A stretch of DNA of 56,491 nucleotides. Source: JBBTWV01 sp038062615. GTDB taxonomy: Bacteria > Patescibacteriota > Gracilibacteria > UBA1369 > UM-FILTER-53-11. A model generated the notes under the pieces. The model had not been told where the DNA came from and searched no databases. It saw only the letters and a program-made list of their open reading frames with translations. Both the position numbers and the translations under genes were made by a program. This document shows, piece by piece, positions 51,133 through 56,491 of the stretch; the first letter of the stretch is position 1, and each line of letters begins with the position of its first letter. The stretch covers positions 1 to 56,491 of the forward strand of contig JBBTWV010000002.1 in the NCBI GenBank assembly GCA_038062615.1, written 5' to 3'.

Positions 51133-52332
51133 TTACTCGATGATCTTTGTTACAACTCCGGCACCAACCGTCTTACCACCTTCACGAATAGCAAAGCGAA
51201 GACCGGCGTCCATAGCAATAGGTACTCCAAGAACTACCACGAGTTTGACGTTATCACCTGGCATAACCATTTCTGCGCCGGCTGGAAGTTCAATATTTCC
51301 CGTCACATCCGTGGTGCGCATATAGAACTGAGGCTTGTATCCTTTGAAGAATGGAGTATGACGACCACCTTCTTCTTTGGTGAGTACATAAATTTCGCAC
51401 TCAAACTTGGTGTGAGGCTTGATAGTTCCTGGTTTAGCAAGAACCTGTCCGCGTTGGATTTCTTCTTTTTCAATACCGCGGAGGAGGAGACCTACGTTGT
51501 CTCCAGCCTGACCTTGGTCCAAAAGTTTCTTGAACATTTCAACACCAGTAACTACCGTCTTGCGAACGGGAGTAATACCAATGAGCTCAACTTCTTCGTT
51601 AATCTTCACAACGCCTTGTTCGATTCTTCCTGTAGCCACCGTACCGCGTCCTTTAATAGAGAAGACATCTTCTACAGGCATGATGAATGGCTTATCCAAA
51701 GGACGATCAGGCATTGGGATGTAGGTATCGAGCTGTTCGAGGAGGTCAAGAATTGGTTTTGCAGCGGCCTCGTCATTTGGATTTTCCATAGCCTTGAGAG
51801 CGGAGCCTTTAATAATTGGAGTTTTATCGCCTGGGAAGCCGTACTTGGTAAGAAGTTCGCGGATTTCCATTTCCGTAAGCTGGGCAATTTCCGGGTCAGC
51901 CATATCCATCTTGTTCATGAAAACGACGATGTATGGAACGTTTACCTGCTTGGCAAGAAGAATGTGTTCACGAGTTTGCGGCATGGGTCCATCGGCGGCA
52001 GATACCACAAGAATAGCGCCATCCATTTGGGCAGCACCGGTAATCATATTCTTAATATAGTCAGCATGACCAGGACAGTCCACGTGAGCATAGTGGCGGT
52101 TTGGAGTCTCATACTCCTGATGGGAAGTGGCAATGGTAATACCACGAGCCTTTTCTTCTGGAGCGTTATCAATCTGGTCATAGCGCACCGCCTTGTTGGA
52201 AGCGCTTGGCCACCTAGCGGAACACACCATGGTTATGGCGGCCGTTAAAGTTGTCTTTCCATGGTCAACGTGACCGATGGTACCGACGTTGAGATGAGGT
52301 TTCTTACGATCGAACTTAACTTGATCCGCCAT
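51133..52332 (-). CDS. tuf: elongation factor Tu
   Basis: 399 residues. GTPase motifs GHVDHGKTTL, DCPGHADY, NKMD; switch I RGITIATSHQEY. Domains 2 and 3 are complete (KPGTIKPHTKFECEIYVLTKEEGGRHTPF). Delivers aminoacyl-tRNA. The segment before switch I (SARWPSASNKAVRYDQID) is unusual in sequence. Confidence 0.97.
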   Translation of the reverse strand: MADQVKFDRKKPHLNVGTIGHVDHGKTTLTAAITMVCSARWPSASNKAVRYDQIDNAPEEKARGITIATSHQEYETPNRHYAHVDCPGHADYIKNMITGAAQMDGAILVVSAADGPMPQTREHILLAKQVNVPYIVVFMNKMDMADPEIAQLTEMEIRELLTKYGFPGDKTPIIKGSALKAMENPNDEAAAKPILDLLEQLDTYIPMPDRPLDKPFIMPVEDVFSIKGRGTVATGRIEQGVVKINEEVELIGITPVRKTVVTGVEMFKKLLDQGQAGDNVGLLLRGIEKEEIQRGQVLAKPGTIKPHTKFECEIYVLTKEEGGRHTPFFKGYKPQFYMRTTDVTGNIELPAGAEMVMPGDNVKLVVVLGVPIAMDAGLRFAIREGGKTVGAGVVTKIIE

Positions 52333-52433
52333 AGTATTAAAAGTTAGAAGTTAATAAAGCTTAAATAGCGAAGATGATTCTAGAGGAAGAAAAAGGGCTT
52401 TGCAAGAGAAAAAATGAGGAAATATGGCATTAA

Positions 52434-52519
52434 TATATGGAATGTTCTTGGGCTCCGCCTCTGCTATTCCTGTCCCATTTGAGCTAGATCGCCAAAATAT
52501 ATGGAATATTCTTTGGCTC
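52434..52519. repeat. imperfect direct repeat at the 3' end of the 52464 gene
   Basis: The stretch coding GAKEYSIY at the end of the 52464 gene (52498-52519) recurs just downstream of its stop (52434-52457) with a few changes. It looks like a partial tandem duplication of the gene's 3' end. Confidence 0.55.
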
Positions 52520-53183
52520 CACGGCTACTCGTTTCGTTATTCCCATCTTTGTTTATGATCTCAAAATGTTCTGCTCCAACAATATTGGAACCTCTCCAGT
52601 GAAGGGTGAACTCGCTCCCTAATCCGCCACCAGATCCTCCATTAAATGATTCATTCTCTGGAAGGGTGACGAGCAATTTACAGGAATCCTTAAGGAGATC
52701 GCAGATATAAAGTGTTCTTTGATCCATTAAGTCGGGAACATAGGCCAATCTTGTGCTATCGGGCGAAGCAGTGAAGTTCATCCATCCGCCAGCCCATATA
52801 GAATTTATTGCCATTTTTTTAAATTTTTTCGTCTGGGTGTTGAATTTATAAAGAGGACCATATCCGGCATCAGTTTCGGGCATCGTAACTGAGAAAAAAA
52901 CTGCGTTGGAGTTATAAGGTTGAGCGATGAGAGTCAAAGATTCAGTCACTTTTAAATCAGGAAGCTGGTCGCGCACATTTTGTAGCACGATGCTTTTCTT
53001 TCCTGTTTTGCGACTGATTTTATAGAGCTTTGAGGTAAATCCATATTCCTCTCGTTCAGACCATTTTATCTCAATACCATAATCAAATAGCTTGGTACTT
53101 TGGGCACTTGCTGGAACAGCAAAAAGTAAAAAAGCCGCGCTGCAAATGGAGACAGAAAAAATGATTTTAATAAATTTTTGCAT
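52464..53183 (-). CDS. secreted beta-propeller-like protein, unknown
   Basis: 239 residues. Signal peptide (about 1-27, ending VPASAQS). The rest is beta-rich with WD40/PD40-like features (LYKFNTQTKKFKKM, FTASPDSTRLAYVPDL, LYICDL). No enzyme motif is visible. It lies between fusA and tuf on the same strand, an unusual place for a secreted protein, and would be co-transcribed with translation factors unless it has its own promoter. Confidence 0.75.
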   Translation of the reverse strand: MQKFIKIIFSVSICSAAFLLFAVPASAQSTKLFDYGIEIKWSEREEYGFTSKLYKISRKTGKKSIVLQNVRDQLPDLKVTESLTLIAQPYNSNAVFFSVTMPETDAGYGPLYKFNTQTKKFKKMAINSIWAGGWMNFTASPDSTRLAYVPDLMDQRTLYICDLLKDSCKLLVTLPENESFNGGSGGGLGSEFTLHWRGSNIVGAEHFEIINKDGNNETSSRGAKEYSIYFGDLAQMGQE

Positions 53184-53223
53184 AGCAAAAAATAAAGCTT
53201 ATATTAAGCCGAGTATATCACAT

Positions 53224-55329
53224 TTATCTGGCTCTCGCCGTACCCGTTCCGCGGGATTCTTTGATCTTTTCGGAAACGTTGGCGGGAACTTTTTGGTAGT
53301 GCCCAAACTCCATGCTGTAGCTGGCTCGGCCTTGGGTCATGGAACGTAAATCGGTGGCGTAGCCAAACATTTCGGAGAGGGGAACGTGAGCCTTAATAAA
53401 CTTGGCCATGCCGCGATCTCCGGTTTCAAAAATTTGTCCGCGGCGAGAACTCAAGTTACCCATAACATCTCCAAAGAAATTTTCAGGAGAAACCACTTCC
53501 ACATTCATGATTGGTTCAAGGAGATGCGGATCGGCTTTGCGAGCCGCGCCTTGGAAGGCGAGTGAACCGGCAATTTTGAAAGCCAATTCAGAAGAGTCAA
53601 CGTCGTGGTAACTTCCATCAAAGAGTTCAACTTGAATATCCACAAGCGGATAACCGGCCACGACTCCACGAGTAAGGGCTTCTCGAATACCTTTATCAAC
53701 GGCTGGGATAAATTCACGCGGAATGCGTCCACCGACGATTTTGTCCAAAAATTCGTAACCTTTTCCTTTTTCTAAAGGACGAACGAGAAGTTTTACGTGG
53801 CCGTACTGACCGTGACCACCTGTTTGCTTCACATATTTTTCCTCACCTTCAGCCTCTTTGCTAATAGTTTCTTTGTAAGCTACTTGCGGTGTACCAACGT
53901 TGGCTTCCACTTTAAATTCGCGGCGCATACGATCCACGATGATATCCAAATGGAGTTCACCCATACCAGAAATAATCGTCTGGCCAGTTTCTTCATTCGA
54001 TTTTACTTGGAAGGTAGGATCTTCTTCAGCCAATTTTTGAAGGGCGATACCCATTTTCTCTTGATCGGCCTTGGTTTTTGGTTCAATGGCAATGGAGATA
54101 ACCGGATCAGGAAACTCAATCGCCTCCAAAATGATGGGATGATCCACGTCGCAAAGCGTATCACCCGTAAATGTCTGTTTAGGGCCAATGAGTGCGGCAA
54201 TTTCTCCGGCGTGAACTTCTTTAATCTCTTCACGCGAGTTGGCATGGAGCCGAACCATACGGCCAACGCGCTCTTTTTGTTCACTCGTGGCATTATAAAC
54301 ATACGAGCCGGTTTCTAATTTTCCGGAATAGACCCTAAAGAAAGCGAGTTTACCAACAAAAGGGTCAGTAGCAATTTTGAAAGCAAGCGCCGTGAAAGGT
54401 TCGCTTGCGTCGGGCTTACGTTCTTCTTGCAGCCCGGTGCGTGGGTTAATACCTTTAATAGGAGGAAGATCAAAAGGAGCGGGGAGGAAGAAACAGACGC
54501 CGTCGAGCACAAACTGAACACCCATGTTTTTGAGTGAGCTTCCGCAAAAAACCGGATACAACTGGCCTTTAATGACACCGCTTCGAAGTCCGCGGCGGAT
54601 TTCGTCTATCGTTAATTCTTTGCCTTCGATGTACTTGGCCATGAGGTCATCGTCAAACTCGGAAGCTTTTTCTAAAACTTTGTGGCGATATTCCGTCACT
54701 TGGTCCTTCATATCTTCTGGAATAGGAATTTCTGTAATTTTTTCGCCGTTTTCACCTTCAAATTTGTAGGCTTTTTGCGTGATCAAATCCACAATGCCGC
54801 TAAAGCTGCTTTCGTAGCCGATGGGAAGCTGCACCGCTACGCCGCTCTTGGAAAGGCGTTCGTGAATAGATGCCAGCGTCATGAAAAAATCCGCGCCGGT
54901 CTTGTCCATTTTATTTACAAAAGCGATACGAGGAACTTCATACTTATCGGCTTGGCGCCAGACGGTTTCGGATTGCGGTTCGACGCCTTGGGATCCATCA
55001 AACACGACAACGCCGCCATCCAGTACGCGCAAACTACGCTCAACTTCCACCGTAAAATCTACGTGGCCGGGAGTATCAATAATGTTGAAGCGATATTTTT
55101 CTCCGCCAATGGTGGGAGTCCAAAAACACGTGGTGGCCGCAGCGGTAATCGTAATGCCGCGTTCTTTTTCCTGTTCCATCCAGTCCATTTCGGCGGCACC
55201 TTCATGCACCTCGCCGATTTTGTGTTTCTTTCCGGTATAAAAAAGAACACGTTCAGTGGTGGTGGTTTTCCCGGCATCAATATGAGCAATAATGCCGATA
55301 TTACGCGTCAGTCGGAGATCTTCAGCCAT
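53224..55329 (-). CDS. fusA: elongation factor G
   Basis: 701 residues, normal. AHIDAGKTTTTERVLFYTG (P-loop), DTPGHVDFTVEVERSLRVLDGG, NKMDKTGADF; domain IV QTGGHGQYGHVKL; C-terminal MTQGRASYSMEFGHY. Drives translocation. It follows rpsG by 6 bp. Confidence 0.97.
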   Translation of the reverse strand: MAEDLRLTRNIGIIAHIDAGKTTTTERVLFYTGKKHKIGEVHEGAAEMDWMEQEKERGITITAAATTCFWTPTIGGEKYRFNIIDTPGHVDFTVEVERSLRVLDGGVVVFDGSQGVEPQSETVWRQADKYEVPRIAFVNKMDKTGADFFMTLASIHERLSKSGVAVQLPIGYESSFSGIVDLITQKAYKFEGENGEKITEIPIPEDMKDQVTEYRHKVLEKASEFDDDLMAKYIEGKELTIDEIRRGLRSGVIKGQLYPVFCGSSLKNMGVQFVLDGVCFFLPAPFDLPPIKGINPRTGLQEERKPDASEPFTALAFKIATDPFVGKLAFFRVYSGKLETGSYVYNATSEQKERVGRMVRLHANSREEIKEVHAGEIAALIGPKQTFTGDTLCDVDHPIILEAIEFPDPVISIAIEPKTKADQEKMGIALQKLAEEDPTFQVKSNEETGQTIISGMGELHLDIIVDRMRREFKVEANVGTPQVAYKETISKEAEGEEKYVKQTGGHGQYGHVKLLVRPLEKGKGYEFLDKIVGGRIPREFIPAVDKGIREALTRGVVAGYPLVDIQVELFDGSYHDVDSSELAFKIAGSLAFQGAARKADPHLLEPIMNVEVVSPENFFGDVMGNLSSRRGQIFETGDRGMAKFIKAHVPLSEMFGYATDLRSMTQGRASYSMEFGHYQKVPANVSEKIKESRGTGTARAR

Positions 55330-55335
55330 AAAATT

Positions 55336-55788
55336 TTAATATTTAGCAAAGTGAGCGAACGCCTTGTTGGCCTGAGCCATGCGGTGCGAATCGTCCTTCT
55401 TTTTGACAGCGGGACCTGTGCCTGCAGCGGCTTCAATAAGTACGCCGGCAAGTTTTTTACCCATAGGACGTCCTTTTATGCCACGTGCCGCGGCTATAAT
55501 CCAGCGGAATGCGAGGGAGAGTTGGCGGTTGGATTTTACCTCAACAGGAATTTGATACACCGCGCCGCCGATACGTTTGGGACGGACTTCCATGGTGGGT
55601 TTTACATTATCTACGGCTTTTTCAAACACACGTTCTGGATTTTGTCCGGCCGCCTGTTTGCTGATTTCAAGAAAACTGTCACGCAAAATTCTGCGGGAGG
55701 TAGATTTTTTGCCGCACGACATCATCGTGTTGATGAAGCGTTCTTGGAGCGGATTGGAACCTTCGGGAATGTAGATTGCTTTTTTCAT
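55336..55788 (-). CDS. rpsG: ribosomal protein S7
   Basis: 150 residues. LQERFINTMMSCGKKSTSRRIL, ENVKP-like NVKPTMEVRPKRIGGAVYQIP, and SLAFRWIIAAARG. Nucleates the 30S head. Confidence 0.96.
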   Translation of the reverse strand: MKKAIYIPEGSNPLQERFINTMMSCGKKSTSRRILRDSFLEISKQAAGQNPERVFEKAVDNVKPTMEVRPKRIGGAVYQIPVEVKSNRQLSLAFRWIIAAARGIKGRPMGKKLAGVLIEAAAGTGPAVKKKDDSHRMAQANKAFAHFAKY

Positions 55789-55868
55789 AATGTTTACGCT
55801 CGGCCTTGCTCAGACTGGCAGAGCCAGATCTTCGCTGCGGCCTCGCAGCCCCGCTGTGCGGCGCTCAT
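55789..55868. repeat. dispersed repeat family C, copy 2
   Basis: Matches 41884-41962: minus strand ATGAGCGCCGCACAGCGG at one end and CGAGCGTAAACATT abutting the rpsG ATG at the other, with an internal CTGGC/GCCAG stem. Confidence 0.78.
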
Positions 55869-55894
55869 TAATTAAATAAGATATTTGAAATTCG

Positions 55895-56305
55895 TTACTT
55901 AGGTCTCTTAGCACCATACTGACTACGTCCACGGCGACGAGCCGTAACACCTTGGGTATCAAGAAGTCCGCGGACAATGTGATAGCGCACGCCGGGAAGA
56001 TCCTTCACGCGTCCTCCGCGAATCATGACCACGGAGTGTTCTTGGAGGTTGTGGCCTTCACCCGGAATATAAGCGATAACTTCCATCCCGTTGGTAAGGC
56101 GAACCTTGGCGATTTTACGCAAAGCCGAGTTGGGCTTTTTAGGTGTCATGGTGGTTACCTTAATACAGACACCGCGTTTGAGCGGAGCAGAAAGCGGGAT
56201 CAGTTTGCTCTTGAGGGAGTTCCATCCAAATTGCAACACCGGAGATTTCGACTTCTTAGACGGGGGGTGGCGTTTGTGGCGGACGAGTTGGTTAATGGTT
56301 GGCAT
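55895..56305 (-). CDS. rpsL: ribosomal protein S12
   Basis: 136 residues. MPTINQLVRHKRHPPSKKSKSP, TPKKPNSALRKIAKVRLTNG and IPGEGHNLQEHSVVMIRGGRVKDLPGVRYHIVRG: decoding-centre loops are intact, including the KKPNS loop where streptomycin-resistance changes arise. First gene of the str operon. Confidence 0.97.
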   Translation of the reverse strand: MPTINQLVRHKRHPPSKKSKSPVLQFGWNSLKSKLIPLSAPLKRGVCIKVTTMTPKKPNSALRKIAKVRLTNGMEVIAYIPGEGHNLQEHSVVMIRGGRVKDLPGVRYHIVRGLLDTQGVTARRRGRSQYGAKRPK

Positions 56306-56377
56306 AGTGAGTCACAGTCTAGCGGATAAAGTTATCGAGTCAAGCTATAGGGCCTGTTCGCATATAATTCTTGCGAT

Positions 56378-56480
56378 GGTTGGACAGGAATATGGTTGGA
56401 TTTAAGGCGCGAGGAGCACAGTGTAGCATAGCTACACAAGCGACGAGCAACACGGAAGACAGCCATATTCCTGTGCAACC
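56378..56480. repeat. large inverted repeat at right end
   Basis: Arms at 56378-56395 and 56463-56480 pair at 17 of 18 positions (GGTTGGACAGGAATATGG). The 67-nt interior holds a second perfect hairpin, GTGTAGC/GCTACAC (56421-56437). No gene is seen here. It is either a repeat element or a structured leader or terminator. Confidence 0.65.
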
Positions 56481-56491
56481 CGTAGGGAAGG

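Noticed and set aside
51097..52248. Long plus-strand open frame opposite tuf
   Set aside because: Shadow of the conserved tuf gene; no protein-like motifs or promoter of its own.
54682..55875. Long plus-strand open frame opposite fusA and rpsG
   Set aside because: Antisense shadow of two conserved genes; composition is not protein-like.

Overview
The window reads as a piece of a Candidate Phyla Radiation (Patescibacteria) chromosome. Evidence: the S10-spc-alpha ribosomal cluster has no rpmD (L30) gene, because rpsE and rplO overlap with no space for it; S14 is the zinc type; secreted and SLH-domain proteins are common; and many genes have no Shine-Dalgarno and sit directly behind a -10 box. 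TGA is used as a stop (for example infA and the RelE-like toxin), which argues against the UGA=Gly lineages. A near-complete de novo UMP pathway is uncommon in this radiation and hints at a better-equipped lineage such as Peregrinibacteria or ABY1-type groups; that placement is inference.

Layout. 0.1-9.9 kb: an unknown helical protein behind an operator-like palindrome, a DEDDh exonuclease fused to a degenerate DinG-like helicase, an SLH-anchored GH18 chitinase-like protein, a membrane-anchored unknown, a metallophosphoesterase coupled to a large SLH protein, and a coiled-coil membrane protein. 9.9-26.2 kb: pyrimidine genes carA, pyrB, pyrC, pyrD, pyrK, pyrE and pyrF (carB not present), interrupted by accessory DNA. 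That DNA holds two copies of a module made of a 550-605 aa unknown helical protein divergent from an RHH-PIN (VapBC-like) pair, with a tryptophanase-like gene and a RelBE-like pair between them. The second copy is decaying: a nonsense codon in the PIN gene and a 5' frameshift in the large gene. A pyrE 5' remnant behind the first copy shows how the duplication arose.

26.2-32.9 kb (all minus strand): rsmA, a P2-type cation ATPase, a secreted HExxH metalloprotease with a CARDB domain, a small unknown and trmD. 32.9-56.3 kb (minus strand, transcribed from right to left): rpsL, rpsG, fusA, a secreted propeller-like protein, tuf, rpsJ, then an unknown plus-strand gene inserted between rpsJ and rplC, then rplC-D-W-B, rpsS, rplV, rpsC, rplP, rpmC, rpsQ, rplN-X-E, rpsN, rpsH, rplF-R, rpsE, rplO, secY, adk, map, infA, rpmJ, rpsM-K-D, rpoA, rplQ, rplM, rpsI. 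Several small ribosomal proteins (S5, S9, S11, S19) carry long low-complexity extensions.

Two themes cut across the window. First, families of palindromic repeats fill ribosomal-gene spacers, often starting at the stop codon of the upstream gene, and have also entered reading frames (ATPase, S11, S5, exonuclease, PyrD C-terminus). Second, a recurring promoter layout of -35, 17 bp, -10, then about 6-10 nt to ATG implies leaderless transcripts for many non-ribosomal genes. I saw no rRNA, tRNA, CRISPR array or transposase.
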